A stretch of DNA of 64,000 nt from Shinisaurus crocodilurus (lineage: Eukaryota > Chordata > Lepidosauria > Squamata > Shinisauridae): assembly GCA_021292165.1 (NCBI GenBank), contig CM037885.1, positions 11,403,042 through 11,467,041 on the forward strand, given 5' to 3'. Below the pieces are notes generated by a model that was given only the letters and a program-made list of their open reading frames with translations, did no database searches and was not told the origin of the DNA. Position numbers and translations under genes: made by a program. Of the stretch, positions 1 to 12,480 are shown one piece after another (position 1 is the first letter of the stretch; every line of letters begins with the position of its first letter).

Positions 1-2828
1 GGGCATCCTCCCTCAGTGACTCTACGTTCTCACCACCATTGTCACCAGCTGCCTTCACTCCTCATCCTTTCCTCACCATTGCTACCGCTTGCTTGCAAGT
101 CAGAAAGCCAGTGAGCAAGTAGGCAGTGGCATCTACTGCTCCTCCTCCTCACCACCACTACCCTTGTCTGGACTAGAGAGAGAAACAGTTGAACAACAAG
201 TAGGTTTCAAGGATGAAGAGGAGAAGCAACTCCAGGAGGCTCATGTCAGTGGTGGGCCCTCAACAGGTGCCCAACCGTGCCTACCCTTGTCACCAGCCCT
301 GTCCAAGTGGTCCGGGAGGAGGTAAGGCAACTGGCAGAATGGAGCAGCCACAGTGTGCACTTAATTTTAAATAAATGGGGAGGAAAAGTGAGAGGCGGCG
401 AGGGATCTGTTTTGCCACAGGATCCCCAAAAGGGATTGGCAAAGGTTCTTTGAGGGATTTTCTGACCATAATAAATACTCCTCCAGGAAGTCAAAGCCAA
501 ACATGTTTATTGTAAAGTCGAGCCACAAGTACAACAATGCTACTCCTCCCCATTCCCTGGTGGAAATCCCACCCCTTAGCAGCACAGTCACTGTTCAACC
601 AACCCGAATGCTAAGTCCAGCAGCTCTCCGCCTGGGTATTGGGTTTCCACGTTGGGCTTCTGCAAGGCTCTCTGCACAGCGTCCTCTGCTCCTCCTTGCT
701 CCTTCCAGTTCTTCAGTACTCCACACGCAACCAACCAACCGCCACTAATGACCACCACACCACCACCGCATCTGCACTTGCTCTTCTTAAATAGTACCAA
801 GTTTCTTGGATTGCAGATCTCGTGCTTAACTGTTCGCACCTGTGCTGTCCTTCTGGCCAGCAGCCAGATCACACGCCTGTGAGTTGTTCTTGATTGCATC
901 AGGCTGGCAAGCAGCCAAGTAGCCAAGGCCGTTTGCTGATTAGCTTTCTTAAAGCAAACCTAGAGCATAGAGGCAGAACTCTGTACAACACTCCTGTACC
1001 CCTCGCCATCTTCTGCGACTCCCAGTACGGGATCTTCTTTCTCTTTCTCCCTCTCTCTCTTTTACTCACAATTTAAAAACAAAAATAAATCTTCCATCCC
1101 TGAAAATCACCATAAACCTGCCCCCTAAAGAAACTTGCTTCAGCATTCTCCATGTTTGAGCTGATCCCCTGGATGAGCCCAGATAAAGGTGAGGTAGCCC
1201 ATTTAATCTCTAATAGATGCGTACCAGCTGGGGCCAAGGGTGCTGGTATTTGCTCAACCTTCAGCTGCTACTGTGTTTCTTTGCCCTTTATACCCACATG
1301 AGCTCCAGTCGTGAGTAACACTGGTCAAGAATATTTTTGCTGCAAGGATTAGCAAATGTTCTGCTTTGGCTGAATCAGACTCAGCATTAGAGCAAGTTAT
1401 GGGGCAATCCAACAGGGCAAGGCAAGGCAACAAATAGGAAAATGGTCAAGCACAAAGGTTTCAGTCCAGTAGGGGATCTGGCTAATACAAGAGTGGTCAA
1501 GATACAAGCACAGGTCAAAGCACAGTTAAGCAGTCAGATACACTTCTGGATGAAGTCCAGAAGCAGAGTCAAGCAGGAGTCCAAGGGTCGGTAGCACAGA
1601 AGGTCAATTGCAAGGCAAGGTCCAGAAGGCAAGGCACTGGAGCTCAAAGACCAGTGTTGTTTCTAACACTGACTAGGTTGAAACTGAAGACTTATATCAC
1701 CAGAGTCTCCTGAGCCCCACCCATGGCTCAGCTGTAATTCATTACACCCCTCTAGCAAGAGTCCTATTCATGAGGAGTCATTTCCTCTTGTGGAGTCCTT
1801 CTTTGTAATGGAGTACTCCTTCTCAAGGGAGCCCTACTGGCCTGCCTCTTGAGGCGACAACACTCCTGAGGCCAGGGACTTGCTCAGCCTCTGCCTCAGA
1901 GGCAGAGTCCGCTGCCCCCTGCAGGGATGGACCGGTGGCCAGCCATCTCCTCCAAGGGCCAAGACTCCTCCTTACCTTCTGGCATTAGCTGATGGAGCAG
2001 CTGTTCCATCAGGTAATTTCACTTTCTCTGCTGCTTCACTCTGTTCCTGCTTTGGGGCTGGAAGCAGGCTGTCGTAAATGACTCCAGCTGAGAGATAAGC
2101 AGTAGTTGTAAAAACAGTCCAAGGTTAGAAGCCAAAATATCCATCCAAAATCAAAGAAAATATAAATCAGTAGAGGAGCACAAGAAAGAGTAATCAGAGT
2201 CAAACTGAGGTCAAAATACTCAAGTCTAGGTCCAGGAGCTGGCAGGAGCGTCTTTGCTATGGCTGATCTGTAACGACAATTGCTTCCAGCATCTGAAGTG
2301 TGGTTGGGGCCTGTCTTTTAAGCAAGAGCTGATTTGCAAGTCAGCACAGCTGGGCCAGCCAGGCTGTAGATGACATGTGCCTGGCCCCTCCCCAAACCCA
2401 CTCGGGCTCGTTTGCCCTATGTCCTCCTTCTCCATCCCAAATGGAGGCACAACAATCCTCCTCTCATGGGAGCCAGCAAACAGCACTAACATGACCTGAC
2501 AACCCCCCTTCCATAGTATGTGATGTGCTTCTAGCTCTGGCGTGGCAAACTGGATCTTCTTTTCCCATCCTCTTTTCCCTGCCCATTTAAATCTCATATG
2601 TAAGCTAGCTCTCCTTTTTCAAAAGGGCTGTGAAGCATCAGCGCATGTTGTTGAGGTCCTAAAAGGAGTCCCACTGGAGTCTCAGGGGTATGGAGTTTCA
2701 ACAGATTGGACTCACACCCAATTCAAACGCGGGAGAAAGCAAAATCAACAGATTTCTCCATCCCTAACCATAACAGGTGGGAGGGAGGGTAATGAGTCCT
2801 GCTGGTATGCTAACTGACAGGGTCGGTC
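1..2828. other. Unassigned flank, LTR-like stretch at 480-1070
   Basis: No host exon could be recognised. About 480-1070, read on the minus strand, has a TATA-like TATTTAAG near 790 and an AATAAA near 510, the layout of a long terminal repeat, but termini and target duplications are not resolved. Stretches at 1400-1680 and 2090-2230 consist of loosely repeated AGTC/CAAG words and look like degenerate repeat DNA. The short reading frames here are interrupted and resemble no family. Confidence 0.3.
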
Positions 2829-2836
2829 TGTCAGGC

Positions 2837-2984
2837 CAGTGTTCTCCAACCTTGGGTCCCCAGATGTCTTTGGCCTACAACTCCCAGCATGCCCCAGCAA
2901 GCCATGGCTGAGTTTTGAAATGGCTGGGGCATGCTGGGAGTTGTAGGCCAAAGACATCTGGGGACCCAAGGTTGGAGAACACTG
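2837..2984. mobile_element. hAT MITE (CAGTGTTCTCCAACC family)
   Basis: This near-perfect palindrome starts CAGTGTTCTCCAACCTT and ends with its reverse complement. It is flanked by a perfect 8-bp direct repeat TGTCAGGC (2829-2836 and 2985-2992), the target duplication expected of hAT transposases. It has no coding capacity. Confidence 0.85.
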
Positions 2985-2992
2985 TGTCAGGC

Positions 2993-3633
2993 AACAAAGG
3001 GAGATGGGGGATACATGGGCTGCCATGGAGAGGAAGTGGGCCAAAATGGCTGCTCATCCTGTGCAGGGACTGAGCTATTGGTACTGCAATGTTCTGTTGA
3101 TTGGCTTTGTTGTGCTGGAGTGTAGGGGGCTTCTCTCCCCACCCCCCCTTTCCCAGTGTATGGTTGTGCCCTGGAGTCAAACCGTGGACATCCTGCATGT
3201 AAAACAAAAGGGTTTTTTCCCCCTCTCAGACCAAGGTTTCTCCTGAAGGCCCTGTAATCCTGGCATCTATGACTGGATATTGAAGTTGGCGGTGGAGGGA
3301 AGGGAAGACCAATGTCCCAGGATTGCTCTCTGCTGCTGTTGTTGAGTGGTCAGGTAGCTGCTCTTAGTGTCTGCAAGGCAGGTTCGAGTCCTGGAAGCTC
3401 CCTCTCTTTTGCCCAGTGTGGCTCTTCTCCCCACAGGTAACAAAAGGTGTGTGTGTATGGGGGGGGATATATTGCCCTCCCAAGTATTTTTTATTGAAAG
3501 AAAGGATTTTACACAGAACATTTTAAGGGGGGGAAACATATATTATAGTAAAGTGGATATATTCATTTGTCAACTAATACGGCTGCAACATTAATCAATT
3601 CATTGACACACACCTCAGTTGGCTATTTGCACT
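2993..3633. other. Intergenic, nothing recognised
   Basis: No exon, RNA gene or confident repeat was seen between the hAT MITE and the GACTCG-rich element. Short frames here share no family resemblance. Confidence 0.4.
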
Positions 3634-3639
3634 CTCTCT

Positions 3640-4306
3640 CTAGGGATGGGGACTCGGACTCCAGGACTCGACTCTTGAGTCGGACTGAGTCCCCCCTCTG
3701 ACTCGAGTCCCACTCGAGTCCCAATATTTTTAATGGGACTCGAGACTCGACTCGGGACTCGAGACCAAGGACTCTTCAACATCCCTGGGCTGTGCCAGGA
3801 GTGGAGATAAGTGTGATCGCCGGTGAAGATTATATATTTTAAAATCTTTTTTCTAAAATGCAACCTTTCAGACATTTTGGGTTTGGCTGCCTCTGCCTGT
3901 CTGTTTGGGGTTCCCAGCTTCCTCTGCCTGCCTGGTCTCTTCTTAACCAGTTCCACAGTTTGAATTGTCCAAGACAAAGGGCACTGCCTGCCTGCTTTGG
4001 GGTTCCCTGCCTCCTCTGCCTGCCTGGTTATTTTGGGTTTGTCTGCCTGGTCTGTTCTTGTCAAAATCAGTTGCAGAGTTTTGAAATAAAAAGGCACACT
4101 TGTGCCTAGAATTTATTTAAGCCACACATCTGAAGTAGCCTTATTTTGTTGGAAAAAACCCCATTGATTTTAATAGGGACTCGTGGAGTCAGCTTTGGGA
4201 GTGACTTGGGACTGAGTCACCATTTTGGACCAAGGACTCGGACTCGAGACTCGGGTCCAAAGACTCGTGACTCAACTCGTGACTCGAGACCAAGGACTCT
4301 TCAACA
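3640..4306. mobile_element. GACTCG-rich hAT-like element, copy 1
   Basis: Both ends carry dense degenerate arrays of GACTCG/CTCGAG words around a unique core rich in CTGCCTG words. The left end starts AGGGATGGGGACTCG. The right end runs GACTCTTCAACA and stops in a CT microsatellite, so no target duplication can be read. It matches the copies at 17324 and 42871. Confidence 0.7.
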
Positions 4307-4439
4307 CCTCTCTCTCTCTCTCTCTTTGTGTGTAGTGAACACCTTAGCAGGCCATACCATTAAGCAGGCTTCATATGCCTTCTGCATCCCTCTTCTCGTG
4401 GGACATGTCTGGCACGAGGGAAGGAAGCATCCCAATGAG

Positions 4440-4960
4440 GGTTCAGTTCATTTTTGATAAGAATTTAGAGAAATTCACAAATTTTGTCACATTCGGGGTG
4501 GAAAGAACTTGAGATTTTATTTTTATTTTTATTTTTTTTTAAAAGATTAATGTGGGAGAAACCGAAAGTGACAGATTCATCCAACCAGGGCTGTGACTGC
4601 TTAGCTCTTAAAAATCTGGCTGGGAATCCTTCTGTATTCAACCATGTTTTATAGTGCCAAATTAGCTTTTTCCACCTCTTTTTTTCTTCTGACAGGCTCC
4701 TCACATTTAGCTGCTATATGGCAGGAGCGTGCAACGTAGGCCTCTCCATGCTGGTATTGGCTGTATCTTTCGAATTTGGCCCGTGCAGATGATGGAGAAT
4801 TTCATTTCATTTCATTTTTTTATATGAATTTACCAAAAATCACAAATTTCTTCATATTTGGGCTAGAAAGAACTTGGGATTTTAAAAATTCAAATGCGGG
4901 AGAAAGCAAGACTGACAGATTCCTCCGCCGCTAATCCCCAACTGCCAGAGCAATAGGATC
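4440..4960. mobile_element. Fold-back hAT-like element related to 19890-20985
   Basis: Two inverted arms (about 4455-4580 and 4800-4930) share ATTCACAAATTT, GAAAGAACTTG and CGGGAGAAA words with the nested element at 19890-20985. The ends are degraded and no target duplication was found. Confidence 0.5.
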
Positions 4961-5398
4961 GTGACCCCCCCCCAGTCCCTTCTTGGGCTGTCTTCTACAC
5001 CGGTAGTCCCATTGTCAGGTTCAACCAAGCCACCCTGTTGCTCTGCTTAGCGTGGCTTTCCTTTATGGGTGGCTGGAAGACTAGGCACATCAGCGAAATT
5101 GGCCTGCAGGCTCAAAATGTTGGTCTCATCTACCAAGTGGGTCGAACACTTCCTCTTCTTTCTTGCAAAGCTGTTCATTCAGTCTTTCTTAGAAGGAAAT
5201 GAGTTGCATGTGGCTGGCCATGTTTGGGAGCAAGGTTGCTACCTAAGCAGATAGGGCAGTCATTAAAAGCAGGCCATTATGTCTGACTGGCCATTGGTGG
5301 AAAAGACGATGCATATCGCTTTATCGCAAGAAAGGGACCGCATGTAGCTGCTGACTACTGTCAAAGCATATTATCTGGCCATAAATGCTTCTGCTATT

Positions 5399-5606
5399 CA
5401 GGGGAGCCTGGTGACTGCCTATTTTAGTGGGGCTCCTTATCCATTGCAGCTTTTAGTTTGAGCTTTATAGGAGCTATCCATGGTGCCGAACTCCATCCCC
5501 AAACTAGGTTCACTCCATGGAGCACCATGGATAGCTCCTATAAAGCTTTTAAAAAGCTGCAGTGGATAAGGAGCCCCATTGACATAGGCATCAGCAGCTT
5601 CCCCTG
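5399..5606. mobile_element. hAT palindromic MITE (CAGGGGAG family)
   Basis: A 208-bp palindrome starts CAGGGGAGCCTGGTGAC and ends in CTTCCCCTG. It is flanked by a perfect 8-bp duplication CTGCTATT (5391-5398 and 5607-5614). Its centre forms a long hairpin around GGAGCTATCCATGGTG. Sister copies lie at 14854, 26330 and 47272. Confidence 0.8.
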
Positions 5607-5732
5607 CTGCTATTGCAGGGAGATAGGGAGAGAGAATCACACATTGCTCTGAAAGGCCAAACAGAAGTCAAAGAATATTGCATGCAAATAACGAGAAGAC
5701 TTCTTTTGGTGCAGAGTCACTGCATGAGGATA

Positions 5733-5932
5733 TCAAATGAGGATCTTCATCAACAGGAACCCAGAGAGGGCTTGGAAGGGGAAACCAGTTAATGGAAGTG
5801 CTTTGCTACACTCCCATTTTATACAAGGAATATGGGCGTCCATACATTTTACTTTCATAAATAAAAATGTGACACAGCAAAACTTGGTAGAACAGCCACC
5901 TGTGCTGAAATTGTCATGCTCCAATCCTGGAC
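5733..5932 (-). CDS. Unit 1 exon 5, open last exon
   Basis: A phase-1 acceptor (TTTTTCAG) is followed by 66 open codons and a TGA. The product keeps Gly-Cys and Cys spacing of the second LU domain and ends in FPFQALSGFLLMKILI, a hydrophobic tail like those of the intact genes. Confidence 0.6.
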
Positions 5933-5982
5933 CTGAAAAACAAAGAGAATCATAAGGGCATTCAAGGGCTAGTCACAACTAA

Positions 5983-6199
5983 AGCCAGTGTGGCATAGTG
6001 GTTAGAGTGTTGGACTTGGACTCGGGAGATCCGTGTTCTAGTCCCCACTCGGCCATGAAGCTCACCGGGTGACTTTGGGCCAGTCACTGATGCTCAGCCT
6101 AACCTACCTCACAAGGTTGTTGTGAGGATAAAATGGGGAAGAGGAGAAGCATGTAAGCTGCCTTGAGGTCCTTGGATGAAAAAAGGTGGGATATAAATG

Positions 6200-6250
<51 letters not shown>
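5983..6250 (+). mobile_element. tRNA-derived SINE (type 1)
   Basis: It carries a box-A-like TGGCATAGTGG and a box-B-like GTTCTAGTCCC, then the conserved tail words GGGCCAGTCACTG, CCTACCTCACA and TTGTTGTGAGGATAAAATGG. It ends in a (GAT)n tract. Same family at 19939, 28640, 49753, 53828, 56622 and 62099. Confidence 0.8.
6200..6249 (+). repeat. (GAT)n microsatellite
   Basis: About sixteen tandem GAT units form the tail of the SINE. Confidence 0.95.
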
Positions 6251-6251
<1 letters not shown>

Positions 6252-6469
6252 TACCCAAATAAGTTCATCTATCCACACACTTTCTACCTATTTCATTGTA
6301 CTATTTTCAAGATATTGTGAGCCACCTCAAGAATTCTGGGGTATTCACCAAATAAACAAACAAATCACATTTCCATCAAGATGCTCAAGGCAATTCACAT
6401 AAGCAAAATTGCAGAAGGAAATGGAAACAAACTGAGAAATGATGCAAACAGCATCCATATTCTTCATCA

Positions 6470-7160
6470 GTATGCCACTCATTGTTTCCAATGATGGTGG
6501 AGTGAATGGCCTGATTCTGACATCATCTGGCCCCCAAGGGTGTCCTGCGGCTGGAACACCCCTGCTTTAGAGGGAGTGCAACTCCATCCAGAATAGACTA
6601 TCAACTGCTTAGTCACACAAACCATCCACTGACAGAACCTCCATCTTGTCTGGGTTGAACTTTGGTTTGCTAACCCTTTTCTAGCATCCCACTGACACCT
6701 CACTCCAAATCCCAGGAGGACCTCCCTCAGAAGTTTTATGTAGATGTTAAATATGGGGGACCAAAAACATAAAATAAAATAAAAGGTCCTGTGGAACCAA
6801 ACAGCACAGGTGCCATGAAACAGAACACTAGTCCCCCAGTGCAACTTCTGGAAGCAACCCACCACCAGGTAAGAACAAAACTAGGAGAGCGAAGAGTCCC
6901 TGTTATTAACCCAGTTATTAGCTATTGCAGAAGTATACTAGGATAAATGGTATGAAAACACTGCTGCGAAATCCAGGAGAACTGGAACGGCCATGCTCCC
7001 CCTGTTCTTCTCCCAATCTAGGTCACCAAGGGAATTGACCAAGGTCATTTCTGTAGCAAAACCAGGTTGGAAGCCAGGTTGATTATCTGGATCTATTCCA
7101 CTGTCATCCAAGAATGTCTGGAGTTGTACAGCTCCCTCCCCAGCCCCACTCAAACACCTT
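6470..7160. other. Repeat-like intronic DNA in unit 1
   Basis: This stretch replaces the place where exons 3 and 4 should lie. It looks like old interspersed repeat (phrases such as CATCTTGTCTGGGTTGAACTT), but I could not assign a family. Confidence 0.3.
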
Positions 7161-7294
7161 ACTCCCCCCCAAAGGAAGATTCACATGTGACCCCATCCTC
7201 ACCAGTCACTTATGCAAATTTCTGAAAGCCTCAAAGAGGGAGAAGAAGGTGATCTTGAACTGATCTGCCTAAATGGTGGAGATTAAGCCACGAT

Positions 7295-7615
7295 TAGGGG
7301 TGGGTGATCCGAGCCAAGTGTAAGTGCCAGCTGAGGCACTCAGCGGACTTCTGGGTCCCTGGCTCTCTGTTGTTTAAGTAGAAAATAGCATAAAATATTG
7401 TTTAAAATGGCCGCACTTTGCGCAAATTATGCAAATCATGGACATTTTAAACATCTCTTATGTCATTTTCTACGTAAACAACGTAGTGCCAGATACCAGA
7501 AGTCAATTCCCCAGCTCGGCTTGCAAGAATGCGAGTTGAGCCAGGGAAGCAGGTAAGGTGAGCATAGCTCGGGGGACTTCCACACACACCCAATCGAGCT
7601 CCATGCACATCCCTA
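7295..7615. mobile_element. hAT fold-back element (TAGGGRTG family), copy 1
   Basis: It starts TAGGGGTGGGTG and ends ATCCCTA. The two arms pair through TAGAAAAT..ATTTTCTACGTAAAC segments. Flanks GCCACGAT and GCCCACGAT suggest a slightly altered 8-bp target duplication. It is related to 28010-28441 and 47980-48371. Confidence 0.65.
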
Positions 7616-7819
7616 GGGCCCACGATGAATATGAGCAATTTTACATACAATACTGGACTAGCTGGACTAACATTCTACCCCTATTTTGTTTCGCTTTAAT
7701 CCAGTCTCAAACATTTGTAAGTCGATGAATGTGTTTCATTGTAATATCTCATAATATTTCAAGAATAATTTGGAGATGGTTGAACCAATGGTACACGTAT
7801 GTGTGATAAGAACCTACAT

Positions 7820-8060
7820 TAGAGGTGCAGAACCTCTTTTGGCCTGAGGGCCAAATTCCATTTTGGAGTAGCTCTCGGGGGCCACATTCCTTCAGTGGCT
7901 GGGGCTGAAAGCAAAGGGAGATTAGGCCAAAGGCAACACAAGTGGGGCCAAAGGTACCAAAAATACCAGCGATTTTTTTGCTTGAAGCTCTTATTGCAAG
8001 TAACTAAGCCTTAAGAGAGGCACTTCAAACTTTTAAAATAAGGGGTAAAACTGCACAACA
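7820..8060. mobile_element. hAT-like fragment (AGGTGCAGAACC)
   Basis: The TIR-like start GAGGTGCAGAACCTC and text such as GGCCAAATTCCATTTTGG recur at about 13425 and 54430. The boundaries are not resolved. Confidence 0.4.
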
Positions 8061-8219
8061 GCCAGAAAACCCCCAATGGTTGGAGGTTGAGGGAAAGGGG
8101 TGTGGCCATCTCAGGATCCCAGGCATGTTGGATTTGGCTCCTGGGCCTGAAGCACCCCGACCTACATATTTTGCACCAGCCAGGAGGGCCAATGATCCCT
8201 CTCACCCACTTTCTGTGAC

Positions 8220-8327
8220 CTCACTCGAATCAGTAGCATAGACTTCCGGGCAGGAACAACAAGGTCTTCAGTCTGCCAGTACATTTAACGCCAAAGGGTA
8301 CGCAAGTCTCGCAGTCCAAAGAGGCTC
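8220..8327 (-). pseudogene. Unit 1 exon 2 with in-frame stops
   Basis: The start matches the family (GASLDCETC) after a good acceptor. The phase-1 frame then reaches two TGA codons. Shifting by one base midway restores an open frame, which suggests an indel near the centre. It is 9 bp shorter than the 117-bp paralogues. Confidence 0.7.
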
Positions 8328-9873
8328 CTGGAGAAGGGAATAGAAAAGGGTTCATAAAGTCTGGGCAGATGTCTTAGTTATCTGGCAGACAGAGGGGGTG
8401 AGCCCACATGGGTTCCCAAACTACTCGTGTATTTTAATTTTTCACCATGAGGACCCTGCTGCAGCTATACCCAGGGCTCTGTATACTCCATGCTAAAATA
8501 ATGTGAAATTATGCACCAAGATATGCTGCTTTCTTTGACCTATTTGATTTATGCAAACTGAGCAAAGTTGCATCGTTTCTCTTAGCTGCAGAATACATCA
8601 CGATTTTGCACAATTCACTCTGGTTGCACTAGTTGTGGGGAGGGGCATTGAATGACATAGACCACTGGAGCCCCGTTCTCAGCCACTGGTAAAACCATAT
8701 CAAGCAACGCATGTAAGGAATATGGGGTCACACATGTTGGCCCTCCCCTGAACATCTTCCTCCTTGAAGGGTGAAGGTCTAAAGAGGGCTGCTTCTCACA
8801 TTCAGGTGAGAAGAATGCGGGGGTTTCTAGCTTCCAAGAGTTCAGCATATTTCTGAGCAGACCTTCGCAGTCATGAGGACTAGCAAATGCTTTGGTTTGG
8901 TTTCGTTTTGTAAATGTTTCTCAGGAACTCTCAGAATGCGGTGCATAATACCACATCCCTACAGTTCTTCTGCATTGCTGTGGAATTGCAGAAGGCACAC
9001 ACAGTCCTAGCTTTAATGTGACAGTGCAGGAGGCCAATACTGCCTCCTAGCTGCTTTTACCCCTAGCATCAGCAAGCTCTTTCTGTGCTGAGATCCACTT
9101 TCAAGGCTGAACTTGTGGCCTATTATTGTAGCCAGACCGACTTGTGGTCCCCTGTAAGCTCCCATGGTGGCGAATAGAGATATTCACCAGCCTCTGAGAC
9201 TTAGTTTAAGAAGAACCCCACCAGCTCCAGACTCAGAGCATGCTTTCCACGCCCTGTCCTGTGAACATGGCTGGAGCAGGACAGGAAGATCTCCCTTGCC
9301 TTTGCTTAGATCGTCTTTGATCCTTTCCATAATTCCATTTCTATGTCTGCCATTGGCATGTCAACGTTCTCCATTTTTAAAGAGAGATTCTGGTTTCTCT
9401 CATCCCCTAGCTGATTCCAAATTATGCGCGTGGGATCTGGTTGACTCCAGTGGAACAGGACATGTGCAGGATGAGGAGGTACTAGAAAAGGGGAGGGCAA
9501 GCTTTTCAACCATGAGGGCTGCATGCAGGGCCGGGTGGTGGGTCAGGGAAGAGCTGCATGGGCATACGCAGATGTGTGTGTTTGTGTGCATGCATGCGTG
9601 TGAAGGTTCTTCAGGATCATTGAACAAGGAGAAAGCGCAAACCTCCTCTGACCCACCCCAGCAATCCCAGTTGCTTTCCCACAACCATTAACCATGGTGA
9701 AGCAGAGATCTTGGCTGCTTTGGGGTTGCTGAAGGAGGGAGAGGCTAAAAAGCCTTCCCCCCCCCCCACTGCCAGTGACCCCCTATCTGGATTGTTGTGT
9801 CAGCACTGTTAATAGCAGTACCAGCACAGCAGTTATTCCCCCACAACCCAGCTGTTCAGAAGGAACTCCTTAC

Positions 9874-9925
9874 CTGTAGTTAGAAGCATCGAGAAGAGGA
9901 AGAGTCCCAGGAGAGCCTGCATCAT
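9874..9925 (-). CDS. Unit 1 exon 1, signal peptide
   Basis: Two ATGs in tandem (9925 and 9922) open a hydrophobic leader MMQALLGLFLFSMLL followed by TT and a GTAAG donor in phase 1, as in the intact copies. The second ATG gives the same 49-bp exon length as its paralogues. Confidence 0.75.
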
Positions 9926-10619
9926 GATGATGGGAAAACACAGTGCGAGACCTAGTGCAAAATATTCTCCCTCTGACAAAGCAAATGCTGTGGTTATCTG
10001 CAAAAATGCTCAGAACAACTTATTTATTCAGTCATACCTTCATCACGTGTCCTTTTGCTTACAATAAGACTAAACACCTTCCTTTAAAAGCAGCCCTAAA
10101 AAAGGAAGCAGGTGTTTCATAAATTCTAGGTCACGGTTTGTGGTGGGAGATCTTGAATCTAATTTTTGTGTTAATCTGGCTACATGAGCCCACCTGCGTT
10201 CATACATTACGGCAGCAAAGCTGATTGGTGGGAGTTTTAGAACAGACAAAGTAAAGTGTGTATATATATCTTTGTCTCTCCATCACTCTGCAGCCACCCT
10301 GGCTACCTGTGCTTCCTGATCTGATGCCCGAAGGGGCATGTCTTCCCCTGGACTTTAACTGCTTTGTGGGAAGCTAGGGAGGCTGCAGACCTCTGGAGAT
10401 ATAATTGTACTCTGAAAGACGGGGCCCTCATCACACACCCCTTGTCCACCTCCTAACTAAGGGTATTGTGAGAACCACACCCATGAGAATCCCCCCCCAA
10501 AAAAACCTTTGAATTTCTATTTTTGAATGTGATTTCTATCAATTTGAATGAGAATGGTCAAAAAATGTGGAAGGGATTTTCGAACATGCAGCAGATTTTT
10601 ATACACCTCTATCATATCC

Positions 10620-10760
10620 CGCACTTACTCGTCTTATTATGATTATGATTATGATTATGATTCTTTTCATTTCCATACCGCCCAATAGCCGAAGCTCTCT
10701 GGGCGGTTAACAACAAATCATACAAGACAATAACATACAATAAAAACAGCATAAAATGTC
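10620..10760 (-). mobile_element. L2-like LINE 3' end
   Basis: A (GATTAT)n tail is followed by the reverse complement of the recurrent ACCGCCCAGAGAGCTTCGGC tail seen at 20490 and 50815. Confidence 0.65.
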
Positions 10761-11824
10761 AGCCCTGCCTGCTACATCTCCACCCATACTGGCCTTGCCC
10801 TGCTCAGTTCAAACCTTCCTATGTTGAACTGGCAAGGTCTGAAAGGGAGTTCCTCTGATGTCCATTTGAAGGCAAGTAGAACTCTCTGCACAACGATCAC
10901 TGAACCTGCCTTAACACATTGAGAGTTCTACTCACATTCAAGCAATCATGAGTAGAACTCCCATTTTAGACCTTGCTGGTTCTACATGGTAGGGTCTGAA
11001 CTAAGGTGGGTGGGTCCAGCATTGCCAGAGACATAGGGGGCAGTGTGCCAGCATGCATGGCCCCATCCAACTACACAGTTTAAAGCCCTCATGCATTCAG
11101 GCTAGCATTTCACCTTCAACACCAACTGGTGCATGTGTGCTTCACATATCATTATGCAAGAAGATCATTGAGATGTCTCTGGGCCGGGGTCTCCATACCC
11201 TTGCCAAGTTGTTGGGAGGGGGGCACTTGGCAAATGGAATGAGATGAGTGTCTTGTCTACTTACACCAGTTTTACTATTGGAACTAAATCCACCAAAAAT
11301 AACCAGTAGCTGATGGTGCCACCTACTGGGGTAAAGAAGTATAATAGAGCAGAACTGAGGGAAATCTAATAATCCCTCTTAGAGAGGTCAATCCTTGCCC
11401 ACAAGCCCACCACAAATGCATAGTTCTTCTAAAACAGGATATTCTACCGTCCAACAAATGCTTCAAAACATAGAGCAGTGAATGCGCCCTGCAGACTCAC
11501 CATTGAGAGAACCCTGAGATGATGTTCAAGGGGTTTGTACAGATTTTAAAGAAATTGTGCAATCTTGTCTACTCGGAAGGGAGTACCATTGAATTCAATG
11601 GAGCTCACTCACAGGTGTATGGGTATAAAATTGCAGCCTAAGTCATCATGTGAGTTAGGAGCTTTGACTAGGTTAGATCTAGTCTGGTAGGACTACTGCT
11701 ATACAATGCGTTTGTTTTAGTGCCTCATGTCTGTGAACTTTGCTCTTTGATAAATATCATTGTACACTTTATCTACCAGATGGCACTATCACTTCTTGCT
11801 CTAGCTGAGACTGTTGCATTATAG

Positions 11825-11960
11825 CAGGGCTCTCCAACCTTGGGTCCCCAGATGTTGCTGGACTACAGCTCCCAGAATCCCTTGCCGTTAGCCATGCTGG
11901 GTGGGTATGCTGGGAGCTATAGGCCAGCAATGTCTGGGCACCCAAGGTTGGAGAGCCCTG
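11825..11960. mobile_element. hAT MITE (CAGGGCTCTCCAACC subfamily)
   Basis: This palindrome has termini CAGGGCTCTCCAACC. The target duplication is CATTATAG (11817-11824) versus CATTATAC (11961-11968), 7 of 8 bases. Confidence 0.8.
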
Positions 11961-12119
11961 CATTATACGGATGTGTGAGGAATCTGACAGGGGGTGAGAA
12001 TCCAATGGATTTTCTCAACTCAGCCCCACGGATTCCATTCCATCAACCCTGCATTGATGCCCACGTGATCTGATGTGAATCGAGCCAGCATGTGGACTTT
12101 CATTTTTTAAGCAGGCCAC

Positions 12120-12480
12120 AATTTGCTTTTCTCTTCTTTTTTTAAAGCTGGAGAAATCTGTGCAAAATTTGGGCCTCTGTCTGCTCTACAAATCTGTGCA
12201 ATTTGCACGAAACTGCACAAATTTGTGCAAATTGCAGAGTGGATGCCTGCATTTCACACGGATCTGAAATCAACTGTGAGAAAATTCAAGGAGGCCAAAG
12301 TGGAGTGGGCGCATATGCAGTGAGAGGAGGATGCTTCCATATTTCTCACGTGAAATGCTGCAACAAGAACAACAAGAAGAACAACAATGCAGATCGCATG
12401 AGTTGGCCTTGAATTGCGCAAATCCCAATTTGTGCAAATTGAACTTGAGATACGCACTTCTCACCTCCACATTTTCTCAA
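12120..12480. repeat. Repeat rich in TGCACAAATTTGTGCAA words
   Basis: Short inverted words such as TGTGCAAATTG recur several times, and a similar patch lies at 24420-24500. This is probably a fold-back transposon remnant. No target duplication was found. Confidence 0.4.

Larger units (their letters stand above)
5733..9925 (-). pseudogene. Degraded two-LU-domain Ly6/uPAR gene (unit 1)
   Basis: This copy keeps three of the five exons found in its neighbours: signal-peptide exon 1 (9874-9925), exon 2 (8220-8327) and last exon (5733-5932). Exon 2 has usable AG and GTGGGT splice borders and a length divisible by three, but its phase-1 frame meets two TGA codons. No counterpart of exons 3 or 4 was found in the 2.3 kb between exons 5 and 2, which holds a SINE, a hAT element and repeat-like DNA. 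Exon 5 is open throughout and ends in the family's hydrophobic tail. Known for the family: such proteins are secreted or GPI-anchored at the cell surface. Inferred: unit 1 no longer makes a full protein. A rearranged product using exons 1 and 5 cannot be excluded. Confidence 0.75.

Noticed and set aside
3615..4097. 160-codon minus-strand frame
   Set aside because: It runs through the GACTCG arrays of a hAT-like element, and the same text appears in other copies. It is not a gene.
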